Source of the DNA: Spirochaetales bacterium
GTDB lineage: Bacteria > Spirochaetota > Spirochaetia > UBA9216
NCBI GenBank assembly: GCA_016342585.1
Contig: JAEINK010000002.1
Coordinates: 124,001-188,000 of the forward strand
DNA: 64,000 nt
Reading direction: 5' to 3'
Part shown: piece after piece, positions 17,934-27,147 of the stretch
Position numbering within the stretch: the stretch's first letter is position 1
Layout of the letters: every line of letters begins with the position of its first letter
Translations under genes and position numbers: made by a program
Notes under the pieces: model-generated
What the model was told of the DNA's origin: nothing
Database searches by the model: none
Seen by the model: the letters and a program-made list of their open reading frames with translations, nothing else

Positions 17934-18971
17934 ATGAGGATGTCATTGAAAAGTCACAGGGTCACCATAAAAGATATTGCAGAGATTGCGGGGGTTAGTT
18001 TTTCCACTGTCTCGAGGTGTTTAAATGATAGTCCTCTCGTCTCTGATAAAACGAAAGAGAAGGTTGGAAAGATTGCGGATGAGATGGGTTTTGAGTTTAA
18101 TGCCAGTGCGAGGGGGCTTATAACCAGAGAGGTTGGAACTGTCGGTATAGTACTCCCTGAACAATATACAAAAATCAGTGTAAATGTATACCATGGAATG
18201 CTTATGAACAGCCTTAGAACGAGTCTGGAGCAGGCCGATGTTGATCTTATAGTTACTTATAAGCAGAATCACTTCACCGGACAAAATAACATTACTCGGT
18301 TGGTTACCAGAAGAAAGATTGATGGCCTTATTCTCCTTGTTGAGGAAATCGATGATGAAACACTAAGCTTTTTAAAGAAACATCAGGTTCCCTTTGTCTG
18401 TTCTCATTATCCACCCAGGAAAAATATCCAGGATCAGGATGTAATATTCACTGATCATCTCTCCGGAGGGCGTCTTGTGGCGGAACATCTGATAGAGAAG
18501 GGAAGAAATAAATTCGCCCACATTTCAGTTGGGGACAACCATCTTGAGTTTTCTCTCCGGGCCAGGGGTTTTTCCGAAGCTCTCCAGCGAACGGGTCTGG
18601 TTTCCCGGGAATTTTTCTGTGATTCAACCGTTGAATCGACATACAAGCTGGTTAAAAGCAGACTTGATGAATTCCGGCAATTTGACGCCCTCTTTGCGAT
18701 GAATGACCTGATGGCTATAGGGGCAATAAAAGCTTTCAAAGAGGAGGGACTATCTGTGCCGGAAGATATTTCGGTTGTCGGATATGATGACAGTGAGTAT
18801 GGTCAGTATTTTTCACCTGGTCTGACGACCATACACCAACCGAAAGAGGAGCTGGCTGTTCTTTCCTGTCAGCGTCTGTTTTTTCAGATGGAAAAGCAGA
18901 AGGCCGGACTTGATGTGATGAAAAAACTAATCAGTATTCAACCAGTCCTTGTAATCAGGGACTCTACTTAA
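17934..18971 (+). CDS. LacI-family repressor, probable inositol-operon regulator
   Basis: The 345-residue protein has a LacI helix-turn-helix (VTIKDIAEIAGVSFSTVSR, ~10-28), the hinge helix and a periplasmic-binding-like effector domain (GTVGIVLPEQ, DALFAMNDLMAIGAIKAF, SVVGYDDSEYG). The ATG at 17934 is used; an in-frame ATG at 17940 is also possible. It is the first gene of the operon with iolDEG, so it probably senses inositol or a breakdown intermediate and represses its own operon through the palindromes just upstream. Confidence 0.88.
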   Translation: MRMSLKSHRVTIKDIAEIAGVSFSTVSRCLNDSPLVSDKTKEKVGKIADEMGFEFNASARGLITREVGTVGIVLPEQYTKISVNVYHGMLMNSLRTSLEQADVDLIVTYKQNHFTGQNNITRLVTRRKIDGLILLVEEIDDETLSFLKKHQVPFVCSHYPPRKNIQDQDVIFTDHLSGGRLVAEHLIEKGRNKFAHISVGDNHLEFSLRARGFSEALQRTGLVSREFFCDSTVESTYKLVKSRLDEFRQFDALFAMNDLMAIGAIKAFKEEGLSVPEDISVVGYDDSEYGQYFSPGLTTIHQPKEELAVLSCQRLFFQMEKQKAGLDVMKKLISIQPVLVIRDST

Positions 18972-19007
18972 TTGAGATAAACATTTTCCAGAATAACGGG
19001 AGGAGAT

Positions 19008-20882
19008 ATGGGTACAATAAGACTTACGATGGGGCAGGCATTAGTGAAGTTCCTGGATAATCAGTGGATTTCCATCGATGGAGAGGAAAATAAATTCGTC
19101 GAAGGTGTTTTCGGTATTTTCGGACATGGTTGTGTCGTCGGGATAGGAGAGGCCCTTCAGGAGCCCGATCACAATCTGACATTTTATCAGGGGCATAATG
19201 AGCAGGGGATGGCCCATGCGGCTATCGCTTATGCAAAACAGAATAATCGACGAAAGATGATGGCTGTTACATCGTCGATCGGACCCGGTGCATTGAATAT
19301 GGTTACTGCGGCAGGACTTGCTTCGGTTAACAGGATTCCGGTACTCCTGCTGCCGGGTGATACCTTCGCCTGTCGGCAGCCTGATCCGGTACTTCAACAG
19401 ATGGAACAGTTCAATGATCTTACAGTATCAAGCAACGATGCTTTTAAATCTGTCTGCCGTTACTGGGACAGGATAAGCCGCCCCGAACAGTTAATGAGTG
19501 GGGCTTTGAATGCCATGAGGGTTCTGACGGATCCTGCCGATACGGGGGCCGTCTGCCTTGCTCTTCCACAGGATGTTCAGGCTGAAGCCTGGGATTATCC
19601 AGAGGAGTTTTTCACTAAACGAGTTCATTATATAGAGCGAAGAACCTTGAGTTCCGGTGCTGTTGAAAGGGCCGCCAATATTATTGCAGGGAAAAAGAAA
19701 CCCATGGTCGTATGCGGAGGTGGCGTAAGGTACTCCGGTGCGGGAGAGGCTCTTTCCTCATTCTGCCGTGAGTTCAATATCCCTTTTGGTGAGACTCAGG
19801 CGGGAAAAAGTGCCGTTACCTGGGATGATCCTATGAATCTCGGAGGAATGGGGGTCACCGGAGGGCTTGCTGCCAATAAAATCGCAGCAGAAACAGATCT
19901 TGTTATCGCGGTTGGTTCTCGTTTATCAGACTTTACCACCGGATCAAAATGGTCCTTCCATAATCCGGATGTTGAGGTTCTGTCAATCAATGTGAATAGC
20001 TTTGATGCCTACAAGATGAACGGTCATCCCTTTCTCTGTGATGCCAGAGCAGGTCTTGAATCCATTTCAAAAGCCCTGAAAGCAAAAGGTTACACATCCT
20101 CCTATCACTCTGAGATTACTGATGCACGTAAAGAGTGGACCGCCGAAGTAGATCGTCTCTATACAAAAGAGATGGATGGAGACAAATATTCCCAGCTTCG
20201 GGTTCTTGGTCTTATGAATGAGGAACTTTTTGATGAAAGTTCTATTGTTGTTGGTGCCTCCGGATCTCTTCCCGGAGATCTTCAAAGAGTCTGGCGCCCA
20301 AAGTCGGTTGATTCCTACCATATGGAGTATGGTTTTTCATGTATGGGGTACGAGGTTTCCGGAGCCCTGGGTGCTAAAATGGCCGCCCCGGATCGTGAAG
20401 TTTATGCGATGACTGGAGACGGCAGTTTTGTCATGCTTCATTCCGAACTCCTTACCTCCATCCAGGAAGGGGTGAAGATAAATGTCATGCTCTTCGATAA
20501 CAATGGTTTCGGCTGTATCGATAATCTTCAGAGAAGTCAGGGAATCCCTAAATTCGGATGTGAATTGAAGTATCGAAATCCGAAAACAGGAAGGCTGGAT
20601 GAAGGCGGGGAGCTTATCCCCGTAGATTACGCAAAGATAGCAGAAGGTTACGGCTGTAAGGTTTGGAGGGTTTCCAATTCCGATCAACTTAAGGCGGCAG
20701 TCGTAGAGGCGGGGAAGAGTCCTGTTTCCACTCTTATTGATATAAAAGTTGGTTTTGATTCCATGTCCGGTGGTTATGAGAGCTGGTGGCGAGTCGGGAC
20801 TCCCGAGGTCTCAAAAAAGAGCGAAGTTGTAAAAGCCAACAAGGTTTTAAATAAACACATCAAAGAAGTTAAGCAATATTAA
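19008..20882 (+). CDS. iolD: 3D-(3,5/4)-trihydroxycyclohexane-1,2-dione hydrolase (IolD)
   Basis: The 624-residue thiamine-diphosphate enzyme opens the ring of THcHDO to 5-deoxy-D-glucuronate in myo-inositol catabolism. The N-terminal domain has the family-specific FVEGVFGIFGHGCVVGIGEA and QGHNEQGMAHAA, with the conserved ThDP-contact Glu. The C-terminal ThDP/Mg motif is GDGS ending in DNNGFG (~470-500). The ribosome site GGGAGGAGAT precedes the ATG. It is followed 11 bases later by iolE. Confidence 0.95.
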   Translation: MGTIRLTMGQALVKFLDNQWISIDGEENKFVEGVFGIFGHGCVVGIGEALQEPDHNLTFYQGHNEQGMAHAAIAYAKQNNRRKMMAVTSSIGPGALNMVTAAGLASVNRIPVLLLPGDTFACRQPDPVLQQMEQFNDLTVSSNDAFKSVCRYWDRISRPEQLMSGALNAMRVLTDPADTGAVCLALPQDVQAEAWDYPEEFFTKRVHYIERRTLSSGAVERAANIIAGKKKPMVVCGGGVRYSGAGEALSSFCREFNIPFGETQAGKSAVTWDDPMNLGGMGVTGGLAANKIAAETDLVIAVGSRLSDFTTGSKWSFHNPDVEVLSINVNSFDAYKMNGHPFLCDARAGLESISKALKAKGYTSSYHSEITDARKEWTAEVDRLYTKEMDGDKYSQLRVLGLMNEELFDESSIVVGASGSLPGDLQRVWRPKSVDSYHMEYGFSCMGYEVSGALGAKMAAPDREVYAMTGDGSFVMLHSELLTSIQEGVKINVMLFDNNGFGCIDNLQRSQGIPKFGCELKYRNPKTGRLDEGGELIPVDYAKIAEGYGCKVWRVSNSDQLKAAVVEAGKSPVSTLIDIKVGFDSMSGGYESWWRVGTPEVSKKSEVVKANKVLNKHIKEVKQY

Positions 20883-20893
20883 GGAGGATCCTT

Positions 20894-21784
20894 TTGGATA
20901 AGAATAAAGTAAAACTTGGAATGGCACCCATCGGGTGGACCAATGATGATTTGCCCGATTTAGGAGGGGGGAATACCTTCGAGCAGTGTGTCAGTGAGAT
21001 GGCTCTGGCTGGATATACAGGGTCGGAGGTCGGGAATAAATATCCTTCAAATCCTGACCTGTTAAAGAAGTATCTGGATGTCAGAGGGCTTACCGTATGT
21101 AACCAGTGGTTCTCTTCATTTCTGGCATCGAAGCCCCTCTCTGAGGTTGAAAAAGATTTCAGGCTGCAGCTTGGATTTTTGAAGGCCCTTGGTGCCGATG
21201 TGATCGGACCTTCCGAGCAGACAAGATCCTGTCAGGGACAACCCGTTTCGGTTTTTTCCGGGAAGGCTGTTTTTTCCGATGAGGAATTTCGGTCTGTTAC
21301 AAATGGTATAAATCATCTCGGGAAAATAGCGGCTGATGAAGGTTTGAAGCTTGCTTTTCATCACCATATGGGAACTGGAATTCAAACAACTTCCGAGACC
21401 GAACGGTTTTTAAATGAGACCAACCCCGATTATGTCTGGCTCCTTTTTGATTCTGGACATTTTTCCTTCTCCGAGGAAGATCCCGTGGCAGCCTTGAAGA
21501 AATTTATATCCAGGGTTGGTCATGTCCATTTAAAGGATATGAGGAATCAGGTTTTTACTGATGTGAAGAAGGCTGATCTCTCCTTTCTTGATGCCGTAAG
21601 GGCCGGAGTTTTTACGGTCCCCGGAGATGGAGATATTGATTTCCCTTCGATTTTCTCAATTCTGGAAAAAGAATCCTATGAAGGTTGGATGGTTGTTGAA
21701 GCTGAGCAGGACCCTGCAAAGGCGAATCCCTTCGAGTACGCGAAGATGGCAAGAGTATATATTAAACAGGAAGCAGGAATCTAA
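20894..21784 (+). CDS. iolE: Inosose dehydratase (2-keto-myo-inositol dehydratase, IolE)
   Basis: The 296-residue TIM-barrel protein converts 2-keto-myo-inositol to THcHDO. The start (KLGMAPIGWTNDDLPDLGG), LAFHHHMGTGIQT, LLFDSGHFSFS and GHVHLKDMR are IolE hallmarks and carry the metal ligands. The start is TTG with a strong AAGGAGG site. It acts between IolG and IolD and lies between their genes. Confidence 0.94.
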   Translation: MDKNKVKLGMAPIGWTNDDLPDLGGGNTFEQCVSEMALAGYTGSEVGNKYPSNPDLLKKYLDVRGLTVCNQWFSSFLASKPLSEVEKDFRLQLGFLKALGADVIGPSEQTRSCQGQPVSVFSGKAVFSDEEFRSVTNGINHLGKIAADEGLKLAFHHHMGTGIQTTSETERFLNETNPDYVWLLFDSGHFSFSEEDPVAALKKFISRVGHVHLKDMRNQVFTDVKKADLSFLDAVRAGVFTVPGDGDIDFPSIFSILEKESYEGWMVVEAEQDPAKANPFEYAKMARVYIKQEAGI

Positions 21785-21805
21785 TCCTGTAATTAGGAGA
21801 TACAT

Positions 21806-22813
21806 ATGAAAGAGATAGTTGTCGGTATACTCGGCGCGGGAAGAATCGCCCGGGTTCATACAGAGAGTATTACCACCGGAATCCCCGGTGCGCGAATAAA
21901 GTCGGTAGCCGATCCCTTCGCCACTGAAGAGACTGAAAAATGGGCTGAAGAGAAGGGAATTGAGATTCTTACAAAGGATCCCTCGGTGGTTATAAATGAT
22001 CCCGAGATTGAGGCAATCCTTATCTGCTCATCTACATCCACTCATGCCCAGTTTACCCGCGAGGCTGCCCTTGCTGGAAAACACATCTTTTGTGAAAAAC
22101 CCCTGGATCTCGACGTTGAGAGAATCAGGGAAACTATGAAGATAGTCGAAGAGGCCGGTGTTAAATTTCAGATTGGTTTTAATAGAAGGTTTGATCATAA
22201 TTTTATGGCATTGCGTCAGGCTGTTGAGGAGGGCAAAATCGGGGAGCCTCATATTATCAGGATTACCTCCAGGGATCCGGAACCTCCCAATCCTCAGTAT
22301 ATTGCAGGTTCCGGCGGTATTTTTATGGATATGACGATCCATGATTTTGATATGATCCGCTATCTCAGCGGCAGTGAAGTTGAAGAGGTATATTGTAAGG
22401 CGGCAGTTCTTGTTGATCCCGCGATCGGAGAAGCCGGAGATGTTGATACTGCTGTTATAACCTTAACGATGGCAAACGGTGCCCTTGGTATTATCGAGAA
22501 CTCAAGGAAAGCCGCCTATGGTTATGATCAGAGAGCCGAGGTTTTCGGCAGCAAAGGTGCTATAAAGAGTTCCAATGATTCCACCTCAACTGCTGTTCTA
22601 AGCACAGTGGATGGTGTTGTTTCTGAAAAACCTCTTTTCTTCTTTCTGGAAAGGTATCTGGCTTCCTTCACCCATGAAATGAAGCTTTTCTTCAATTATA
22701 TACGTGAGGGTGGAAAAAGTCCCGCCGGTCCTGATTGTGCCCTTAAACCGGTTCAGATTGCTCTGGCTGTTAAAGAGTCTGTCAGAACAGGATTACCCGT
22801 TAAGGTTGAGTAG
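21806..22813 (+). CDS. iolG: Inositol 2-dehydrogenase (IolG)
   Basis: The 335-residue Gfo/Idh/MocA-type oxidoreductase oxidises myo-inositol to 2-keto-myo-inositol with NAD. It has a Rossmann motif GAGRIARVH (~9-17), EKPLDLD (active-site lysine) and DMTIHDFDMIRY (catalytic His/Asp). It is the last gene before a terminator. The operon supplies only the first three steps; iolB, iolC, iolJ and iolA are not in this window. Confidence 0.93.
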   Translation: MKEIVVGILGAGRIARVHTESITTGIPGARIKSVADPFATEETEKWAEEKGIEILTKDPSVVINDPEIEAILICSSTSTHAQFTREAALAGKHIFCEKPLDLDVERIRETMKIVEEAGVKFQIGFNRRFDHNFMALRQAVEEGKIGEPHIIRITSRDPEPPNPQYIAGSGGIFMDMTIHDFDMIRYLSGSEVEEVYCKAAVLVDPAIGEAGDVDTAVITLTMANGALGIIENSRKAAYGYDQRAEVFGSKGAIKSSNDSTSTAVLSTVDGVVSEKPLFFFLERYLASFTHEMKLFFNYIREGGKSPAGPDCALKPVQIALAVKESVRTGLPVKVE

Positions 22814-22837
22814 TTAATTAAGCTCAATGTAATTGAT

Positions 22838-22870
22838 ACCCCTCCGGCCTGAAAAGAGGGAGGGGTGTTT
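22838..22870 (+). terminator. Terminator after iolDEG
   Basis: ACCCCTCC (22838-22845) pairs with GGAGGGGT (22859-22866), followed by GTTT. The T-run is short. It separates iolG from the convergent aminotransferase gene. Confidence 0.65.
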
Positions 22871-22903
22871 AAATTCCATTATTCCCGGGTTTTCGGCTGT
22901 TCC

Positions 22904-24070
22904 TTAAATAATTTCTTTCAATTTATCTACGAATTTTTCAAAATCAAGTTCTGTTATTATAAGGGGGGGATCTATCCGCAGACTTGTTCCCCTGTTTCCA
23001 GTTATATATCCTTCTGAAAGGAGTTTTATATACACCTCTTCCGAAAATTTACTATCTTTAAAATCAATAGCAAACATAAGGCCGCGTCCCCTCACCTTTG
23101 TTATTTTTTTTCCATCCACAAGTGAATTAAGGAGAGGGAGAAAATCCCTTCCCATCCTGTTTGCTTTTTCAATTAACCCTTCATCGATGATAGTCTGAAT
23201 TACCTCCCTGGCGACTGATGCTCCCAAAGGATCATTCTGGTGGGATTGGGTATATTTGAACGGTCTCTGTTCAAGCTGTAAAATAATTTCCTTGCTCATG
23301 CATGCCGCACTTACGGGGTATCCGTTTCCAATACCCTTCCCCAGGGCCACCATATCCGGGCTAATATCGAAGTGCATAAAGCCATACCACTTCCCCGTCC
23401 GTCCTATTCCTGTTGTAACTTCGTTAACAATTATCTTCCCACCGTTATTTCTTATGATTTTCACTATTTTCTGTATAAGGGGTTTTGGAGGAAATCTTAC
23501 AAGGCCCGAAGAGCTCCCCGGTTCAAAAATAAAATCAGAAATATCTTCCGGAATTTGTTTAAGAAGAGGGCAGTTTTCATCACAGGATTCCTTCCTTTCA
23601 CAGTCAGCACAGTCAGTCCAGTCAAGGCAGAACCAATCCTTATCCCTTTTGCTTACCGAACTGTAGGCACCAAGATAGGAGTCATGGAGGGTCATTGATA
23701 GTGTTTTTCCTGTCAGATGTTTTGCAACCTGTCTCGTATATTCAATTCCTTCACTGCCGGAACAGAGGAAAACAGCTTTTCCGTCTTCCATTTTTAAAGT
23801 GGATAGAACGGTGTGGGCCGCTTGATCTACTATCTTACATGAATAACAGAATCCTGCCTGGGTAAGAATGCTTATCTGTTTCAGGATTGTTCTGTTTATT
23901 CTTTCGTTCCTGTGCCCCAGGGAGAGGCACCATACCCCGGATTCGAGATCCATATACTTTTTTCCACTGCTGTCTGTTATATAAATCCCCTTACTTTTTA
24001 CTATATCCGGTATTTTCAGTTCATGACCGCTGCTGTTGTATACGTATCTCATTTCCTCATTCCTTCCCAT
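22904..24070 (-). CDS. Class III PLP aminotransferase with five-cysteine insert
   Basis: The 388-residue fold-type I aminotransferase resembles acetylornithine/omega-amino acid aminotransferases. It has the LESGVWCLSLGHRNERI opening, CSGSEGIEYTRQVAKH, a PLP aspartate region (VNEVTTGIGRTGKWYG) and the PLP lysine in ALGKGIGNGYPVSA. Between the LHDSYLGAYSS segment and the catalytic core is an insert with Cys148, 154, 157, 163 and 167 (C-x5-C-x2-C-x5-C-x3-C), suggesting a bound metal. Its start overlaps the GNAT gene by 22 bases. The MocR regulator heads the operon, so the substrate may be the amine that MocR senses. Confidence 0.83.
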   Translation of the reverse strand: MGRNEEMRYVYNSSGHELKIPDIVKSKGIYITDSSGKKYMDLESGVWCLSLGHRNERINRTILKQISILTQAGFCYSCKIVDQAAHTVLSTLKMEDGKAVFLCSGSEGIEYTRQVAKHLTGKTLSMTLHDSYLGAYSSVSKRDKDWFCLDWTDCADCERKESCDENCPLLKQIPEDISDFIFEPGSSSGLVRFPPKPLIQKIVKIIRNNGGKIIVNEVTTGIGRTGKWYGFMHFDISPDMVALGKGIGNGYPVSAACMSKEIILQLEQRPFKYTQSHQNDPLGASVAREVIQTIIDEGLIEKANRMGRDFLPLLNSLVDGKKITKVRGRGLMFAIDFKDSKFSEEVYIKLLSEGYITGNRGTSLRIDPPLIITELDFEKFVDKLKEII

Positions 24071-24444
24071 TTCTTAAAACCATACTTCTCATACAACCCA
24101 TGGGCATCTCTTGTGGCGAGTATCTGTATTGATGAAGGAATATCCGGGTGGTCTCCTATCATTTTCATCAGCCTTTTCCCTAGTCCGTTTCCCCTGTGAG
24201 TTTCATGGATGATCAGGTCTGCAATCCATGCAAAAGTCGCATGATCGGTAACCACCCTGACAAAACCTACAAGCTCATCATCTAGGAATACCGATATGCA
24301 GAGGGAATTCTCAATAGATTTTTTTATAGTTTTTAGAGCTCTGTCTGCTGCCCAGTAGGATTGAGATAGGAGTTTTTTGACGGCTTCAGGAGTAGTCTGA
24401 TTTTTTTCATCTGTTATTTGAAACTCATTAAAGCATTTAGTCAT
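24049..24444 (-). CDS. GNAT family N-acetyltransferase
   Basis: The 131-residue acetyl-CoA-dependent acetyltransferase has the pyrophosphate-binding R-G-x-G-x-G/A loop as HRGNGLGKRLM and an ATRDAHGLYEKYGFK C-terminal strand-helix. It starts 2 bases after the MocR gene and overlaps the aminotransferase gene. An amine or amino acid substrate shared with the aminotransferase is plausible. Confidence 0.85.
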   Translation of the reverse strand: MTKCFNEFQITDEKNQTTPEAVKKLLSQSYWAADRALKTIKKSIENSLCISVFLDDELVGFVRVVTDHATFAWIADLIIHETHRGNGLGKRLMKMIGDHPDIPSSIQILATRDAHGLYEKYGFKKWEGMRK

Positions 24445-24446
24445 AT

Positions 24447-25967
24447 TTATTGTTTCTCCCTTAGTATTTCCCTAATAGTAGATCCAATTTCTTTTATGCC
24501 TAGTGATATCTCTTCGGGATTAGCTCTGGCGATGGAGATTCTCATATTGATATGAACTTGTGGGGAGGCAAAAAATCTACTCCCCGGTGTTAATGAAATA
24601 TTTTTACTTTGAATCTTTTTAAGAAAATAATCTTCTCGACACGGGGGATTCTCCCAACTGATCCAGAAGAGAAATCCTCCCGAAGGTTTTGTAAATTTCA
24701 AACCTGGCAGATCAAGCCATGACCTGGCGGCCTGCATGGCAACCTGAAGTCTTTCCCTGTATTTTGTATGAATCTTACGTACATATTTCTCATACATTCC
24801 GTTATTGAGATATCCTGCCATAGTCGCCTGAATGATGGCATTTCCCGATAATTCAGTCATTCTTCGTAATTCAATCAGCTTTTCGATATAGCTGGGGTTT
24901 GCGGCAATCCAGCCAATTCTTAAAGAAGGAAAAAGCACCTTGGAGAAAGATCCTATATAGATAACATAATCCTTTTTATCCATTGATTTTATTGGAAGGA
25001 TAGTTTTTCCTGTATATTTTAGCTCTTCAAGGAATCCATCCTCTATTAATGGGGCTTTGTAGGTTTCACAAATTCGCAATAGATTCTCCCTATGTTCCTG
25101 TGTCGTTGATATTCCCATGGGATTCTGAAAATTAGGCATGGTGTATATAATAGAAGAAGGTTCCTTTTTTAGAGTTTTTTCAAGAATCTTTAGATCCATC
25201 CCTGAGTGATCCGTGGGTATTTGGATCAGATTTGCACCGTAATATTTAGATAGGGGCATTATATAACTATAGGTCGGTTTTTCTGTTATTATTCTGTTTC
25301 CTGTGGAGATGAGAGATCTGAAGATCAAATCCAGGGCTCCCTGTGCACCATTTGTAATTATTAGCTCATCGGGAGTTAAATTTATTTGATGCCGACCCAG
25401 GTATTCCGCCAGGGCTGTTCGAAGCCCCAGATTTCCTGCCGGATCATCATAATCAAAAAGTGTTTTCCCCTGAAAAGATATCTGGTGATTAAGGGTTTTT
25501 CGAAACTCATCAACCGGCCAGAGCTGGGGATCCGGCGAGAGGGTTGAAAGATCTATTACTTTGGAATCGTGGGCCAGGTCTTTTGATTCTTCAGAGGGTT
25601 CAAATAGACGTATGGTTTTAGGTAGGCTGGAAATCATTTTTTTGCATGATGGTGTTAATTTATCAACCAAGTTAAGATGGGTAGGAGCTGATACAGCTTC
25701 ATTTAACTCTGTAGCTTTTAGAGCTGCACGCTTTCTAACCCTGGTATAGGTTCCGGAACTGCTTTCAAGAAAACCAAGCGCCCATAATTCTTCATACGCC
25801 CTCGATATAGTACTTCTGTTTAGCTTAAGCTGGTTTGCAAGTTCTCTGGTTGAAGGAAGTCTATCTCCTTCTTTTAAAACTTCAATTGATATCATTCTCC
25901 TTATCTGTTCGGAAATCTGTTTGAATAAAGGGATCTTTCTTTGTCTGTCTACCGATAGTAAAAGCAT
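24447..25967 (-). CDS. MocR-type regulator (GntR helix fused to aminotransferase fold)
   Basis: The 506-residue protein has an N-terminal GntR winged helix (residues ~10-80; RLPSTRELANQLKLNRSTISRAYEEL) and a C-terminal PLP aminotransferase-like domain (~120-506). The latter has TNGAQGALDLIF, NFQNPMGIS and the PLP lysine in IGSFSKVLFPSLRIGW. The class includes PdxR, GabR and EhuR, which sense PLP adducts of small amines and often activate a neighbouring pathway. Here that would be the GNAT and aminotransferase genes. Confidence 0.9.
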   Translation of the reverse strand: MLLLSVDRQRKIPLFKQISEQIRRMISIEVLKEGDRLPSTRELANQLKLNRSTISRAYEELWALGFLESSSGTYTRVRKRAALKATELNEAVSAPTHLNLVDKLTPSCKKMISSLPKTIRLFEPSEESKDLAHDSKVIDLSTLSPDPQLWPVDEFRKTLNHQISFQGKTLFDYDDPAGNLGLRTALAEYLGRHQINLTPDELIITNGAQGALDLIFRSLISTGNRIITEKPTYSYIMPLSKYYGANLIQIPTDHSGMDLKILEKTLKKEPSSIIYTMPNFQNPMGISTTQEHRENLLRICETYKAPLIEDGFLEELKYTGKTILPIKSMDKKDYVIYIGSFSKVLFPSLRIGWIAANPSYIEKLIELRRMTELSGNAIIQATMAGYLNNGMYEKYVRKIHTKYRERLQVAMQAARSWLDLPGLKFTKPSGGFLFWISWENPPCREDYFLKKIQSKNISLTPGSRFFASPQVHINMRISIARANPEEISLGIKEIGSTIREILREKQ

Positions 25968-26006
25968 CGATACCTCCTTGAAGTTTTAGAAGAATAACAA
26001 TCTATC

Positions 26007-26049
26007 GGATGGTTTGCAACGGCCAAAATTGCCTTATTATAAACCATCC
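26007..26049. promoter_or_regulatory. Long inverted repeat, candidate MocR operator
   Basis: GGATGGTTT (26007-26015) and AAACCATCC (26041-26049) are perfect inverted copies 25 bases apart, just upstream of the MocR gene. MocR regulators typically bind spaced repeats near their own promoter. Confidence 0.5.
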
Positions 26050-26057
26050 AATTTTAA

Positions 26058-26075
26058 CTGAAAGTAAAATTGCAT
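26058..26075. promoter_or_regulatory. Degenerate TGAAA-N6-TTTCA type site upstream of the RpiR gene
   Basis: CTGAAA-GTAAAA-TTGCAT matches the island palindrome ATGAAA-N6-TTTCAT with two mismatches. It lies about 35 bases before the RpiR -35 box and may mediate autoregulation. Confidence 0.4.
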
Positions 26076-26110
26076 AATAGTGTAAAAAGAAAAATAAATT
26101 ACATTAATTG

Positions 26111-26140
26111 TTGACAAATTACTATAAGAGAGGTCATAAT
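26111..26140 (+). promoter_or_regulatory. Promoter of the RpiR regulator gene
   Basis: TTGACA (26111-26116) and CATAAT (26135-26140) are separated by 18 bases, 28 bases before the start codon. Confidence 0.65.
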
Positions 26141-26168
26141 ATCAGTAGATTTCTTTAAAGGATGAATA

Positions 26169-27059
26169 ATGATTACTCAATCAGATAGTTATAACAAAAT
26201 ACTTGAAATATACGATGAGTTACCCAAACAACAAAAAAAGATAGCTGATTACATAATAAGCCGTTATGATGAGGTTGTTTTTTTCTCGATTTCCAAACTT
26301 GCTTCAACTTTACAGGTAAGTGAAGCCACTGTAGTACGGTTTGCTCAGAATATTGGACATAAGGGATTTCCTGAACTAAAAGAAGATCTTGTAAAATATT
26401 ATAAAGAGTATTTGACTCCCGGTGAGCGGATGAAGAGATCCATTAAGGAACTACCGGATGACCCTCTCAGTTTTGCTGCACATGTAGAGCGAGAGATTCA
26501 GCTTTTGAATGAATCTGTCACTGCGCTGGATAATACCAGTTTTGTAGAGACAATAGATAGAATTGTGGAATCTGATAGAATATTCATATTCGGTAATGGA
26601 GGGAATGAATGTCTTGCTAATCATCTGACTTTCCGTTTATCCCGATTTAAATTGCAGGCCTATCAGCAATCCGTATCAGGGAAGAATTTATTTGAGAGAA
26701 TGCTTCAGATAAAAAAGTCTGACCTCATCATTGTTTTTCATTTCTATAAGCCAACGGTAGATTTCAGAAGACTAATGGATGTTTCCAAGGATAGAGATAT
26801 TCCTGTAGTCTTGATTACAGATAGTCTCATTCCTCCTATGATCCGGGAGGCCAATCTGATTCTTATGGCACCAAGGGGCTCTAAGGGTACATTTCATTCG
26901 CAGGTTGTTCCTATGGCAATAAATAATGCGATTATTAATGGTGTTTCCAGTAAGCTGGGGGAGGAGGCCGTAAACGCTCATCAGGAATTGGAAGAAATGA
27001 GACGAAAATTTTACTATAATAATGATTTTATCTCCGGAAGCGGAGTCGATAATAATTAG
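26169..27059 (+). CDS. RpiR/MurR-family regulator with SIS domain
   Basis: The 296-residue protein has an N-terminal HTH_6 domain (residues ~1-77; FSISKLASTLQVSEATVVRFAQ) and a C-terminal SIS phosphosugar-binding domain (~120-250; DRIFIFGNGGNECLANHL, DLIIVFHFYKPTVDFRRL). RpiR proteins sense phosphosugars. This fits its place at the head of an island of phosphohexomutases, phosphatases and a phytase-linked importer. It is the natural candidate to bind the ATGAAA-N6-TTTCAT palindromes found at the island's promoters. Confidence 0.88.
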   Translation: MITQSDSYNKILEIYDELPKQQKKIADYIISRYDEVVFFSISKLASTLQVSEATVVRFAQNIGHKGFPELKEDLVKYYKEYLTPGERMKRSIKELPDDPLSFAAHVEREIQLLNESVTALDNTSFVETIDRIVESDRIFIFGNGGNECLANHLTFRLSRFKLQAYQQSVSGKNLFERMLQIKKSDLIIVFHFYKPTVDFRRLMDVSKDRDIPVVLITDSLIPPMIREANLILMAPRGSKGTFHSQVVPMAINNAIINGVSSKLGEEAVNAHQELEEMRRKFYYNNDFISGSGVDNN

Positions 27060-27147
27060 ATAAACAACATTAGATATCAAACTTCTTACTCATCAAAAGG
27101 GCCTTTTGAAGGTCAGGGGAGCTTGTGTCTTATTGTGTGGAGGAACT

